DNA of 64,000 nucleotides from Pseudomonadota bacterium (GTDB taxonomy: Bacteria; Pseudomonadota; Alphaproteobacteria; Reyranellales; Reyranellaceae), in assembly GCA_018242505.1 (NCBI GenBank), contig JAFEBU010000053.1:62001-126000 (forward strand), written 5' to 3'. How positions within the stretch are numbered: position 1 is the first letter of the stretch; each line of letters starts with the position of its first letter. The position numbers and the translations under genes are program-made. Shown one piece after another: positions 42,980 to 52,148 of this stretch. A model generated the notes under the pieces. That model worked only from the letters and a program-made list of their open reading frames with translations, did not search any database and was not told where the DNA came from.

Positions 42980-44335
42980 ATGGCTAGATCATCTGGCACG
43001 CTAAAGCGATCACAAGGCCAATGCTGCCCCGCTATTGCGCACCTACCAATCGATGCTCTGGTTCCGAATCCGCTAAGTCCACGCCTGCATAGTCGAGGGA
43101 AGAAGAAGGCGCTTGCGCGCTGCATCGACGAATTTCGCGTGCTAGTGCCCATCCTCGTTGACAAGGTCAACGGCGTTCTAAGTGGCCACGCTCGCCTTGA
43201 GGCGGCGAAACTCCTCGGTCTTGAAGAGGTCCCGGTCATTCGCCTCGAGCACCTTAGCGAGGAGCAGGCGAAAGCCTTCATCATTGCCGACAACCGGCTT
43301 GCGGAATTGGCAACCTGGGACGACCGCAAGCTGGCGATCGCCCTCAAAGAGCTCTCCGAAATTGCCCTTTCTTTCGACATCGAGCTAACCGGCTTCGAAG
43401 CCCCAGAGATCGAGCTTCGGATCCAGTCGTTGGACCCACCCGAAGAGACCGACGCGGACGACGATGTCGAAGTGCCGAAAGGCGAGCCCGTTAGCCGACG
43501 GGGCGACCTTTGGCGGCTCGGCCGCAATCACATCCTGTGCGCCAGCGCGCTGGAGACGTCGAGCTGCGAGATCCTCCTGGCGGAGGAGAAGGCCTCCGCC
43601 GTCTTCAGTGACCCGCCGTATAATTTGGTTATTTCCGGCCATGTCAGCGGGAATGGCCGCAAGCGTCATCGTGAATTCCTCATGGCCTCCGGGGAAATGA
43701 CCTTCGAGGAGTTCTGCCAATTCCTCAAGCAGGTCTTCGAGCTCATGGCGGCGCACTCCACGGACGACGCGACCTTCTATGCCTGCATGGACTGGCGGCA
43801 CGTCGAGCAGATCGCGCACGCCATCCGCATCGCCGGCTTCGACCTGCTCAATGTTTGTGTCTGGGTCAAGCCAAATGCTGGCATGGGCAGCCTCTATCGG
43901 TCGCGCCACGAGCTGGTTTTCGTGTTTGGCCGGCCGGGCGCGCGACGTCGCAACAATGTCCAGCTCGGCAAGTTCGGGCGCACGCGTACAAATGTCTGGA
44001 ACTACCCCGGCATGAACAGCTTTGCCCGCCGGGGGCAGGTCCGAGGACTGGATCTGCATCCCACCGTCAAGCCGTTGGCCTTGGTCTCGGACGCGATCCT
44101 GGACGTCACCGCCCGCGACGAAATCGTCCTGGATCCCTTCTGCGGCAGCGGCACCACGATCATTGCGGCCGAGCGTACCGGCCGTCGCGGTTACGGCCTC
44201 GAGCTCGACCCGCTCTATGTCGACACCGCAATCCTGCGCTGGCAGCGCATGACCAAACAGGTCGCGGTGCACGCCAGCGGCAAGACTTTCGAGGAGATGC
44301 GGCGGGAGCGGGGAGGTGCTGATGCCACCTCCTGA
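42980..44335 (+). CDS. ParB-domain DNA methyltransferase
   Basis: 451 residues. Residues about 20-130 are a ParB/Srx-like nuclease fold (IDALVPNPLSPRLHS, VLSGHARLEAAKLLGLEEVPVIRLEHL). From about 165 there is a DNA adenine or cytosine methylase with SDPPYNLV (catalytic DPPY), and DPFCGSGTTIIAAERTGRRGYGLELDPLYV near the C-terminus (SAM binding). Such fusions are common in alphaproteobacterial prophages, where they protect element DNA. No cognate restriction enzyme is nearby. Confidence 0.9.
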   Translation: MARSSGTLKRSQGQCCPAIAHLPIDALVPNPLSPRLHSRGKKKALARCIDEFRVLVPILVDKVNGVLSGHARLEAAKLLGLEEVPVIRLEHLSEEQAKAFIIADNRLAELATWDDRKLAIALKELSEIALSFDIELTGFEAPEIELRIQSLDPPEETDADDDVEVPKGEPVSRRGDLWRLGRNHILCASALETSSCEILLAEEKASAVFSDPPYNLVISGHVSGNGRKRHREFLMASGEMTFEEFCQFLKQVFELMAAHSTDDATFYACMDWRHVEQIAHAIRIAGFDLLNVCVWVKPNAGMGSLYRSRHELVFVFGRPGARRRNNVQLGKFGRTRTNVWNYPGMNSFARRGQVRGLDLHPTVKPLALVSDAILDVTARDEIVLDPFCGSGTTIIAAERTGRRGYGLELDPLYVDTAILRWQRMTKQVAVHASGKTFEEMRRERGGADATS

Positions 44336-44663
44336 TGTACCTCCAAATCCCGAGGGGCCGCGCCGCCCGCGACGTAGGCCGCGCCGTCGCCGGGCGCCAG
44401 AGAGCACGGTCGCCATCATTGACCGGCTTCTTATGCGCTCACGCTCGATGAGCTTGGACGGCGAGGACACCCTGATGCCGACGATCGACCTGATCATTCT
44501 GCAGCTTCTTAAGAAGGAGATGGCGGGCGACCACCGCGCTCGCAAGGTGCTTCTCAAGTATCAGGAATTCGCCAAACGCGGCACCACGCGTGGTCTAGAA
44601 ATTCGCTTTGCCGACAATGGCTACACGCGGAAATCGCGGCCGTCCGGAGGCGAGAATGGTTGA
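44322..44663 (+). CDS. Hypothetical basic protein of the packaging module
   Basis: 113 residues if it starts at the ATG 44322; a GTG at 44316 is also possible. An Arg/Pro-rich N-terminus, then a short helical domain (DLIILQLLKKEMAGDHRARKVLLKYQEFAKRG). It overlaps both neighbours. In similar modules this place is taken by a small-terminase-associated protein. No function proven. Confidence 0.6.
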   Translation: MPPPDVPPNPEGPRRPRRRPRRRRAPESTVAIIDRLLMRSRSMSLDGEDTLMPTIDLIILQLLKKEMAGDHRARKVLLKYQEFAKRGTTRGLEIRFADNGYTRKSRPSGGENG

Positions 44664-45078
44664 CTACAAGGTCGGCTTCAAAAAGCCGCCCAAGCACCGC
44701 CAATTCAAGCCAGGCGAGTCGGGGAATCCCGATGGACGTGCCAAGCGCAAGCCCACGCCGATCGGCGATCGCATCAACGAGATCATGGACGCGACCATGA
44801 CGTATCGCGAGCGGGGCCAAACAAAAGTGGCGTCCCGCCGCGAAGTGAGCCTGCTCATGCTCGTCAGCCAGGCCGCCGGAGGCGATGTCCGGGCTGCGGA
44901 GGGAATCCTTGACGCCCGTCAGCGTGCGGAGCGCCAGGGCGGTGGCGGCGCCAAGGTCATCCGGGTCAAAAATTGGCTCCCGGATCGTCCTGAACAGACG
45001 GCGGACGAGAAGACCAAAGCCGTGCACGAGGGCCGCCACGCAGAGCCAATGCAGCAGGCCACTAAGTCAAATGAATGA
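44656..45078 (+). CDS. DUF5681 domain protein
   Basis: 140 residues. N-terminal motif FKPGESGNPDGRAKRKPTPIG is the DUF5681 hallmark. This family is usually encoded directly before a terminase large subunit and may serve as a small terminase or DNA-binding adaptor. The start overlaps the previous stop and the terminase gene follows at 45090. Confidence 0.85.
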   Translation: MVDYKVGFKKPPKHRQFKPGESGNPDGRAKRKPTPIGDRINEIMDATMTYRERGQTKVASRREVSLLMLVSQAAGGDVRAAEGILDARQRAERQGGGGAKVIRVKNWLPDRPEQTADEKTKAVHEGRHAEPMQQATKSNE

Positions 45079-45089
45079 GGAGGGGCGCC

Positions 45090-46457
45090 GTGCCAGACCA
45101 ACTTAACGAAGATGCCGAGACAATTACCCTTCTGCCCCTCCACAGTGGCCAGCTCAAAGCCCATTGGGCCTTGCAGGGCCACCGCTTCAAGGCCCTGCGG
45201 TGTGGCCGGCGGTTCGGCAAAACGGACTATGCCAAAACCTGGGCGAGCCAGGGGCTCATCCAAAGAGAGGAATGCGCCTGGTTCGCCCCTCACCATATGA
45301 CGTGGTCTGAGGTCTATTCCGATCTGGCGCGAACCCTACGGCCGATTCTCGAGTCTGGCTCCAAATCGAAGGCGGTGATGCGGTTTATAGGCGGGGGCCG
45401 CCTGGACTTTTGGTCTCTCGAGAATCGCATCGCCGGTCGAAGTCGCCGCTACCATCGGGTGGTCATCGACGAGGCAGCCTTCGCCAAGAATGGTGACACA
45501 GCGACCGACGGCTCGATGATGGAACTCTGGGAGACGTCGATCAAGCCGACGCTCTACGACTTCATGGGCGAGGTCCTTGTCTGCTCAAACTCGGCCGGCA
45601 AGAACCCGGACAACTTCTTCTACAACATCTGCACCGACCCGCAGTACGGCTTCCATGAGTTCCATGCCACGACGATGGACAATCCGCTCCTGCCCAAGCG
45701 GCGAGGCAACGAGAGCGAACAGGAGTGGCTGCAGCGGCGCGAGCAGTTCCAGGCCGAGCTGAAAACCGGCAACGCCCCCCTGGTCTACGCGCAGGAATAT
45801 CAGGCCGAGTTTGTCGACTGGTCCGGCGTGGCGTTCTTCAGCCGCGAAAAGCTGCTGGTCGACGGCAACCCGGTCCCGTACCCGAGGTCCTGCGACACCG
45901 TCTTCGCCATCATCGATACCGCGTCCAAGACCGGCACCGACAACGACGCGACGGCCGTCACCTACTTCGCCTTCAGCCAACATTTCCGGTTGGCGCCCTT
46001 GATCATCCTCGATTGGGACGTCATGCAAATCGAGGGTGCCATCCTGGAGACATGGCTGCCCCTGGTATTTCGGCGGCTGGAGGAGCTGGCAAGAGCGTGC
46101 CGTGCCCGTATGGGATCGACCGGGGCATTTATTGAGGACAAGAATTCCGGGACCATCCTGCTGCAGCAGGCCCTGAGGCGCGGCATGCCGGCGCAGGCGA
46201 TCGAGTCGAAGTTGACCGCCATGGGCAAGGACGAACGGGCGCTCGACGTCTCCGGCTATGTCCACCGCGAGCGCGTCAAGTACTCGGAGCACGCCTTCAC
46301 CAAGACGTCGGTCTACAAGGGGAGGTCCAGGAACCATCTCCTCGACCAGGTGGAGGGGTTCCGGATGGGCGACAAGGGGAGCGATCGAGAGGATGATCTC
46401 CTGGACACGTTCTGCTACGGCATCGCGCTGGCGCTCGGAGACCAGAACGGTCTTTAG
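45090..46457 (+). CDS. Terminase large subunit-like ATPase/nuclease
   Basis: 455 residues from a GTG at 45090 with GGAGGGG upstream. Walker A RCGRRFGKTDYA near residue 44, Walker B VVIDEAAF near 128, a nuclease-type acidic region in the C-terminal half (FAIIDTASKTGTDNDATAV, FIEDKNSGT). It drives DNA packaging in tailed phages. No portal, capsid or tail genes follow, so the module is a remnant or part of a satellite-type element. Confidence 0.87.
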   Translation: MPDQLNEDAETITLLPLHSGQLKAHWALQGHRFKALRCGRRFGKTDYAKTWASQGLIQREECAWFAPHHMTWSEVYSDLARTLRPILESGSKSKAVMRFIGGGRLDFWSLENRIAGRSRRYHRVVIDEAAFAKNGDTATDGSMMELWETSIKPTLYDFMGEVLVCSNSAGKNPDNFFYNICTDPQYGFHEFHATTMDNPLLPKRRGNESEQEWLQRREQFQAELKTGNAPLVYAQEYQAEFVDWSGVAFFSREKLLVDGNPVPYPRSCDTVFAIIDTASKTGTDNDATAVTYFAFSQHFRLAPLIILDWDVMQIEGAILETWLPLVFRRLEELARACRARMGSTGAFIEDKNSGTILLQQALRRGMPAQAIESKLTAMGKDERALDVSGYVHRERVKYSEHAFTKTSVYKGRSRNHLLDQVEGFRMGDKGSDREDDLLDTFCYGIALALGDQNGL

Positions 46458-46590
46458 GACCTTTCTTGCCTCTTCAGGCGGCGGACAGTGTCGAGTTCGG
46501 CGCCGCATGCGCCTTGGGATCGTAGTAGGCGGGCCACAGCCAAAGCTCGTGTTGACTGCCGGCGGGACCGACGCGAGGTATGCCCATGCC

Positions 46591-47040
46591 ATGGCCAAGA
46601 AGACCCGCCTCCGACGCCGCTTGAAGGTCGGCTTGGCCGTTCCAAACCCAACGACGTCATTGGATGGGAAGGAGTCTCGGGTTTGGGAGGTGCTGGTTCG
46701 GGATCTCAGGATCGCCGAGGCGCGACGGGCGGTGGCCATGCGCCGGCTGTTTGCGGCCGAGCGGCGGTACTTCGCTCGGCCATCGGAGAGAAGAACCGGA
46801 TCCGAACCGAGCTGGTATATTGCTGCCCGGCAGGCTGAGATCGAGACGGCGGCGGTCTTCGAACGGCTCGGCTGGCGCATCGCCCGGGCGCGGGCTACGA
46901 CCCGCGGCGCGCTCGCTGCCAAGGTGCGCCTGATGGCGGCCGCTCATGGAGTGGACCTAGGTCGAAGTGGTGTCGCCGACCGAGAGGATGGCGACCTGGT
47001 TGCCCACCTCATTCGCTCGCTGCTTCTCGATCTGGTCTAA
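46591..47040 (+). CDS. Hypothetical protein at the end of the packaging module
   Basis: 149 residues from an ATG at 46591 (the frame is open further upstream over the terminase end). Basic, helix-rich, with no recognised domain (LVRDLRIAEARRAVAMRRLFAAERRYFARP). The start is uncertain because no strong ribosome site is seen. Confidence 0.45.
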   Translation: MAKKTRLRRRLKVGLAVPNPTTSLDGKESRVWEVLVRDLRIAEARRAVAMRRLFAAERRYFARPSERRTGSEPSWYIAARQAEIETAAVFERLGWRIARARATTRGALAAKVRLMAAAHGVDLGRSGVADREDGDLVAHLIRSLLLDLV

Positions 47041-47549
47041 GACATGATTGACGCACCGCTGCGCGATCATTGACTGTGGAGACGAGCGTGAGTCGGTGAC
47101 AGCGGGGCGGAATGCCCGGACGCTGGTCTACACTCGCTGCCGCGATCTATGGAGTGGCTCCTTTCGACAGGAATTGCTTATCGGGCGGAAGGAAGACAGC
47201 AGCAAGTCAAGTGACCGTGTCCACCTTCCTGTTCGATCGCGACGCACTGCGGTGTCCGGAGATCGATACCTCGCTTCGATGTTACAATGTCTTGATCATG
47301 TCAGGCAGGAGCTTGCGAAGCAGGGGTGCAAATTGATGCTTCATCTTCTTGCGATGGTAGTCCGACGGCGTTAGACGGAAGCACGGGCAACACGGTTGCT
47401 GTCGTGAAGCTCTTGAGCCTGGAATTGCTCGACGCCCCCAACCTCGAAAACATCTATTGCGCTATTAGCGGCGGCGAAATTCTGCCCTGGCGCTCGGCCA
47501 ATATCGATCGAGAGGCTCATTCGATCCGCGACCGTTGCTGTAGAGGTAA
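47041..47549. other. 509-base interval without a supported gene
   Basis: Separates the packaging module from the histidine kinase gene. Short frames occur on the plus strand but show no family and no good ribosome sites. No RNA motif recognised. Confidence 0.5.
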
Positions 47550-48911
47550 TTAGATATCGTCATGGATCACCTGCTTCAACCGGGTTACTGCCTTCAACCC
47601 GGGCTGATTGTCAGCTAGTTCGATCTCGGTGTGATGCATTGTGGCGATCGCGGCCGCCAAGCTCAGCCCTAACCCATTCCCCGGCGTGGTTTGGCTCCTT
47701 TCGAGGCGAAAGAAGCGCCTGAACACACGCGATCGCATCGACTCGGGAATGCCCTCGCCATCATCCGTGATGGCGACTTCAACTGAGTCAGACACTACCT
47801 TAGCTGTTATCGCTATATGGGCTGAACCAGACGTATGCTGAATCGCGTTCTCGACTAGGTTAGCGAAAAGCTGCATCAACAGTTCCCGGTCTCCCTCGAC
47901 CACCAGCTGCATGGAGATGTGCTCTTCTAACGTTTGATTTTTTCCTTCAGCCATAGGCAGATAGATCTCAACGACAGTCTTGAGCACTTCCGTCAAGTCT
48001 ACGGCAGTGAAACTTTTGCGACCAGCAGCCGCCTCGATCTGCGTTATACGAAGCAGCGCTGAAAACGTTTCAAGGACGGCATCGATGTCGGTGAGGGCCA
48101 TGTGCAAGGCGCCTCGAAGTGCGTCGGTATCGTTTGCTTTTCGTGTCGCCAGTTCTGTTCGCTGCCTCAGGCGCGTTAGCGGTGTACGCAACTCGTGCGC
48201 AATATCACTCGACACCTGACCCAACCCTTCCATCAAGACCTGGATGCGATCGAGCATTGTATTCAGGCTAATAGCCAGATGATCGAACTCGTCGTCCGTA
48301 CCCCGGACAGTGAGCCGGTGGTTCAGGTCGCCGGCGATGATTTCTCGGCTGGCTGTACTCATCGTCTCAATGCGTCTGAGCACCTGGCGGCTCGCATACG
48401 CGCCGCCAGCCAATGCAACCACGATGGTAAGCCCGAACCCCCAAGCGAATGTCTCTCGAACCAATCGCTTCAATTCGGCAAGTTCTCGTGTATCGCGACC
48501 GATGAACAAGTAGTTACCGTCGGCCAGGTTTTCTCCTCGGCCATGGATCGCCTCATTGGAGCCACTGTCCAATCGGTGTGGGCGATACATTCCTACTACC
48601 GGTTTCAGCGATATGGGAAGGTTTCCGGCGAGCTTGATGCCGTCGGCCGATTGCAGAAGATACAAAAAGTCAGGTGATCTCTCCGTAAATTCGGTAACGA
48701 CTGCAATTGAGCGAACTCGTCCGGATCCTACGCCAGCCGCCTTCAACTCCATGATTTCCCCGGTTACGGATTCATCGATCTGACGACCCATTATGGTCGC
48801 GCTTGACCAGTACACGATGGCAAAAAGCGCAAGGAAAGACGCGCAAAAAATACCAGCGTAGAACAGGGTCAACCGAAAACTTGATGTTCGGAGAAGTCTA
48901 GGTAGGTGCAC
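47550..48911 (-). CDS. Sensor histidine kinase
   Basis: 453 residues if it starts at the GTG 48911, which overlaps the response-regulator stop by 14 bases. One TM helix near residue 20, a periplasmic domain, a second TM near 155 followed by HAMP, then the HisKA box SSDIAHELRTPLTRLRQRTE, N box NLVENAIQHT, G1 DDGEGIPE and G2 GNGLGLSLAAA. A membrane two-component sensor of the OmpR-pair class. The signal is unknown; the neighbouring PepSY and cytochrome b561 genes suggest metals or redox. Confidence 0.9.
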   Translation of the reverse strand: MHLPRLLRTSSFRLTLFYAGIFCASFLALFAIVYWSSATIMGRQIDESVTGEIMELKAAGVGSGRVRSIAVVTEFTERSPDFLYLLQSADGIKLAGNLPISLKPVVGMYRPHRLDSGSNEAIHGRGENLADGNYLFIGRDTRELAELKRLVRETFAWGFGLTIVVALAGGAYASRQVLRRIETMSTASREIIAGDLNHRLTVRGTDDEFDHLAISLNTMLDRIQVLMEGLGQVSSDIAHELRTPLTRLRQRTELATRKANDTDALRGALHMALTDIDAVLETFSALLRITQIEAAAGRKSFTAVDLTEVLKTVVEIYLPMAEGKNQTLEEHISMQLVVEGDRELLMQLFANLVENAIQHTSGSAHIAITAKVVSDSVEVAITDDGEGIPESMRSRVFRRFFRLERSQTTPGNGLGLSLAAAIATMHHTEIELADNQPGLKAVTRLKQVIHDDI

Positions 48912-49578
48912 GAAGGCAATATCCCGAACCACGGATCGTATGGATGAGGTCGGGACGGCCATCCAAAGCGAGTTTCGAGCGTAGTCGGCTGACATGACTC
49001 TCGACTACATTCGTGTGAGGGTCAAAGTGAACGCGCCAAACCTTCTCAAGCAGCATTGTCCGGGTGACTATCTGTCCCGCATGGCGCATCAAGTAAGCAA
49101 GTAGCCGGAATTCTCGTGGCTGCAGATCGATAGTCTTCCCACCGCGACGCACTACACACGCGTTCAAATCGAGCTCAAGGTCAGCGAGCTTCAGGACAGT
49201 CTCCTGGATCGCTAGGGCACGTGGGCGTCGGCCAAGCGCAGCCACGCGCGCCGCCAATTCGGAGAATGCAAACGGCTTAATCAGGTAATCGTCACCGCCA
49301 GCGTTCAGTCCAGCCACACGATCTTCAATCCCACCCAGAGTTGTTAGGAAGAGCACTGGAACCAATACGCTTGCGGCTCGAAGCATTCGCACAATTGAAA
49401 GCCCGTCAAGTTTCGGAACCTTGCGGTCTACGATCAAAAGATCCCAGTTGCCGTCTGACGCTGCAAGCAATCCAGCCTGACCGTCTGCCGCCAATGCAAC
49501 GGCGTGACCGTCTTCCCCGAGCCCCCGCCGGATATACTCGGCCGTCTCTTCATCATCCTCGATAAGAAGGATGTTCAT
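48898..49578 (-). CDS. OmpR family response regulator
   Basis: 226 residues. Receiver domain 1-115 with acidic pocket EDDEE (7-11), phosphoacceptor Asp at 51 (LLIVDRKVP) and Lys in the C-terminal part. A winged helix follows (LQPREFRLLAYLMRHAGQIVTRTMLLEKVW, VVESHVSRLRSKL). Translationally coupled with the kinase gene. Likely targets are the divergent PepSY and cytochrome genes at 50053 onward. Confidence 0.93.
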   Translation of the reverse strand: MNILLIEDDEETAEYIRRGLGEDGHAVALAADGQAGLLAASDGNWDLLIVDRKVPKLDGLSIVRMLRAASVLVPVLFLTTLGGIEDRVAGLNAGGDDYLIKPFAFSELAARVAALGRRPRALAIQETVLKLADLELDLNACVVRRGGKTIDLQPREFRLLAYLMRHAGQIVTRTMLLEKVWRVHFDPHTNVVESHVSRLRSKLALDGRPDLIHTIRGSGYCLRAPT

Positions 49579-50052
49579 GGCAGGTTCCGACCGACATTCA
49601 CGCTAACCGGCCCACTTTCGTAACAGGCCGTGTAAGGCACGTAGCCATGGTTCATTCTCACATTAACCTTCTAGAAGGGACGGCCATTTGGCAGCTCCAG
49701 GCATGGCCGTAGTCGGCAATTTTGCTCTCCCCAAGGTTGCTTTTGATGTGTTCCGACTGCGAACGACATGTCGGTTGGGTGGTCAGCAGATTGCAAATTG
49801 GTAACCTTCTCTAATTGAGCTTTTTACTTTCCGAAGATTTGGTCATTTTGCGGACGACTCGCAATCGCAATTTTTTGGCTTTATTGAGGTTTCGCTGAGA
49901 AAAACAATGAACTCACAGGTATGCGAGGCACTGATCTCGGAGATCGCGTGTTCACCAAACCGCCGGCCGCAACCCAGCCCGCGGCGTACTCTCGCCACTT
50001 AATACCCAGCGCGGTTGAGCTACAGGCTCGCTAGGGGAATGGAAACAGGACC
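49579..50052. other. Intergenic control region between response regulator and PepSY gene
   Basis: 474 bases between divergent transcription units, AT-richer than its surroundings around 49800-49910. It should hold the promoters for both units. No RNA gene or clear operator pair could be picked out by eye. Confidence 0.5.
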
Positions 50053-50325
50053 ATGAAGCTGTTGATCGCCGTTACGTCACTTGTCACGGTCGCATGCGCT
50101 GATTCGGCTTGGGCGAGGGCGAATTGTAAACCTCACCCCAAAGAAGAGTGGATCAGCGAGGCCGACGCCAAAACCAAACTCGAAGCCCAAGGTTACAGAA
50201 TCACCAAGTTCAAGGTCGACGGGAACTGCTACGAAATCTACGGCACTGACCGGATGAGCAAGCGCGTCGAAATCTATTTCGACACCAAGACCCTGTCGAT
50301 CGTGAGGCAGGAGGTCGAGCGGTAG
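50053..50325 (+). CDS. PepSY-domain periplasmic protein
   Basis: 90 residues with a cleavable signal peptide (about 1-21, cut after AWA). The mature part is a single PepSY-type domain (WISEADAKTKLEAQGYRITKFKVDGNCYEIYGTD, VEIYFDTKTLSIV). Such proteins accompany two-component systems and membrane cytochromes involved in metal or redox sensing. A cytochrome b561 remnant starts four bases after its stop. Confidence 0.88.
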   Translation: MKLLIAVTSLVTVACADSAWARANCKPHPKEEWISEADAKTKLEAQGYRITKFKVDGNCYEIYGTDRMSKRVEIYFDTKTLSIVRQEVER

Positions 50326-50328
50326 TAA

Positions 50329-50844
50329 TTGGCCCAAAGGCGATTGTGGGAGTGGCCGGTTCGGCTCTGCCACTGGTCGCTGGCCGGACTAGTGGCTGTC
50401 AATCTCCTCGAGGACGGCGGCGACTATTCTCATCGGCTTCTCGGATACATTGCTGTCGGCGTCGTGGTCGTCCGGCTCATGTGAGGAGCGGTTTCCCGAT
50501 CGAACGGGCAACTGAGCTGGCTGCGCCCGTCGGTGCGCGAGACGCTGCTTTATATATGGCAACTTCGGCAGGGCACTGTTGTCCGCTGTGCCGGACACAA
50601 TCCTCTGGCGATCTGGATGATCTGGCTAATCTGGTCCCTTGTCCTCCTGCTCGGCCTAACAGGTTGGATGAGCCGCCTCGATGCCTTTTGGGGCGATGAT
50701 ACGGTCCATCTTGCGCACGCGCTGTTGGCCGATTTTCTACTGGCCTGCGTTGGCCTGCACCTCGTGGCCGTCTCCGTCATGAGTTTCCTTCTGAAAGAAA
50801 ACTTGCTGTTGTCGATGCTGTTTCGTCGAAGGGTGCGGAAGTAA
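50329..50844 (+). pseudogene. Cytochrome b561 family protein with one in-frame stop
   Basis: A continuous frame from a TTG at 50329 encodes WEWPVRLCHWSLAGLVAVNLL, HRLLGYIAVGVVVVRLM, then TGA at 50482-50484, then AVSRSNGQLSWLRPSVRETL, and, to 50844, two further helices with the late heme-ligand His residues (HNPLAIWMIWLIWSLVLLLG, HLAHALLADFLLACVGLHLV). The family has Trp after RLM (RLxWG), so TGG to TGA is the simplest explanation. Everything else is intact, hence the lesion is recent. Confidence 0.8.
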
Positions 50845-50936
50845 ACAAAATAAAATGCATTTCACGCGCAAATAATACCGCGCGTGACGATCACAGCAAG
50901 ATTACGGAAAAGTGAGTTCGACATTATAATTTGATA

Positions 50937-50959
50937 ATGAAAATGATTTGCATTTTCAT
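50937..50959. promoter_or_regulatory. Fur-like palindrome separated from its gene by an IS
   Basis: ATGAAAATG-ATTTG-CATTTTCAT is a perfect 9-5-9 inverted repeat in AT-rich DNA, resembling Fur-family boxes. The IS481 element begins about 40 bases downstream, so the gene it once controlled is displaced or lost. Confidence 0.45.
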
Positions 50960-51001
50960 CTCCAAAAAAATTGTGGAACCAATGCGACCCTGATGTGTCG
51001 G

Positions 51002-52047
51002 TGTCAGGGGAGAAAATCAGTGGTTAATCATCGGTGTGAAACTGTTCGGTCCCGAAGTGAGGTGGGTTGGATCGTATCTGAAACGGTGAGGTTCGTCTGC
51101 CCAGGCGTTGCAGATGTGTTCGTATGGAGTAAGGCCACGAAGGGCCTTTAGTCGTCTGGCGAAGTTGTAGGCATCCAGAAAGGCCGCCAAGTGGTCCTTG
51201 AGCTGCCGATGGGTTTCGTAGTGGTAACGCCGGACGGTGGCCTTCTTGAGTGTCCGATTCATCCGCTCAGCCTGGCCGTTGGTCCAGGGGTGATGGGGCT
51301 TGGTGAGCCGGTGCTTGATGCCGTGCTGGTGACAGACGCGGTCGAATCTGTGCTGCCGAAATCTGGCGGTTGGCCCCGATCGCAGATGGGGCATGTCGCA
51401 GAACTGCACTCCATTATCGGTCAACACCGTGTGGATGGCGTACGGCACTGCCTTGATCAAGGCTTCCAGGAATGCGGCCGCTGTCGTGACGTTGGCCGCT
51501 TGGTGCAGCTGAGCAAAAGCAAACTTCGACGTCCGATCCACCGCGACAAACAGGGAGAGCTGGCCTTCTTCCGTACGGACTGCGGTGATGTCGATGTGGA
51601 AGTAGCCGATCGGATAGCGCTTGAAGGGCTGCCGGGCGGGCTTGTCGCCACTGACCTCGGGCAAGCGGCTGATGCCATGGCGCTTCAGGCATCGATGTAA
51701 GGACGAGCGGGTCAGGTGTGGGATCGTCGCTTGCAGTGAATAGAGACAGTCATCCAAGGGCAGCAGCGTGTGCTTGCGGAAGGCCACGACGATTGCTTCT
51801 TCCAGATCCGTAAGCACCGTGGAACGAGCTGTCCTGGGGCCCATGGGGGCGTCATGGACGAACGCCCGCTTGCGCCACTTGGTAACCGTCTTGTGGTTGA
51901 GCCCGTATTGAGCGGCTAGCTCTTTGAGCGAAGCCTTCGATCGCTGTATCGCAGCTCGGACGGCGTACGTCGTCGTGGCGCAACCGTGAAGTACCTGTCC
52001 CATAGTCTCTCCCGCAATGCAGGATCAGTCTGACTGATTCCCCCACA
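51002..52047 (-). mobile_element. IS481-family insertion sequence
   Basis: About 1.05 kb. Left end TGTCAGGGGAG...AATCAGT and right end (reverse) TGTGGGGGAATCAGT are imperfect terminal inverted repeats starting TGT. It contains one transposase gene. A target duplication could not be confirmed by eye, so the ends are approximate. Confidence 0.75.
51017..52003 (-). CDS. IS481 family transposase
   Basis: 328 residues. N-terminal HTH (LAAQYGLNHKTVTKWRKR), DDE catalytic core with Asp in YFHIDITAVR, Asp in VLTDNGVQF and Glu in NGQAERMNRTLK. Full length and uninterrupted, so the element may be active. Confidence 0.93.
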   Translation of the reverse strand: MGQVLHGCATTTYAVRAAIQRSKASLKELAAQYGLNHKTVTKWRKRAFVHDAPMGPRTARSTVLTDLEEAIVVAFRKHTLLPLDDCLYSLQATIPHLTRSSLHRCLKRHGISRLPEVSGDKPARQPFKRYPIGYFHIDITAVRTEEGQLSLFVAVDRTSKFAFAQLHQAANVTTAAAFLEALIKAVPYAIHTVLTDNGVQFCDMPHLRSGPTARFRQHRFDRVCHQHGIKHRLTKPHHPWTNGQAERMNRTLKKATVRRYHYETHRQLKDHLAAFLDAYNFARRLKALRGLTPYEHICNAWADEPHRFRYDPTHLTSGPNSFTPMINH

Positions 52048-52148
52048 CTTCGGGACCAGACATTCTGCTGGGCGAATCTGTCTCGCCTACGCTCTCGTCT
52101 TGGTCGCGGCGGGTAAGTATCTTTCTCCCAAAAGGAGTGGGAGATGGA

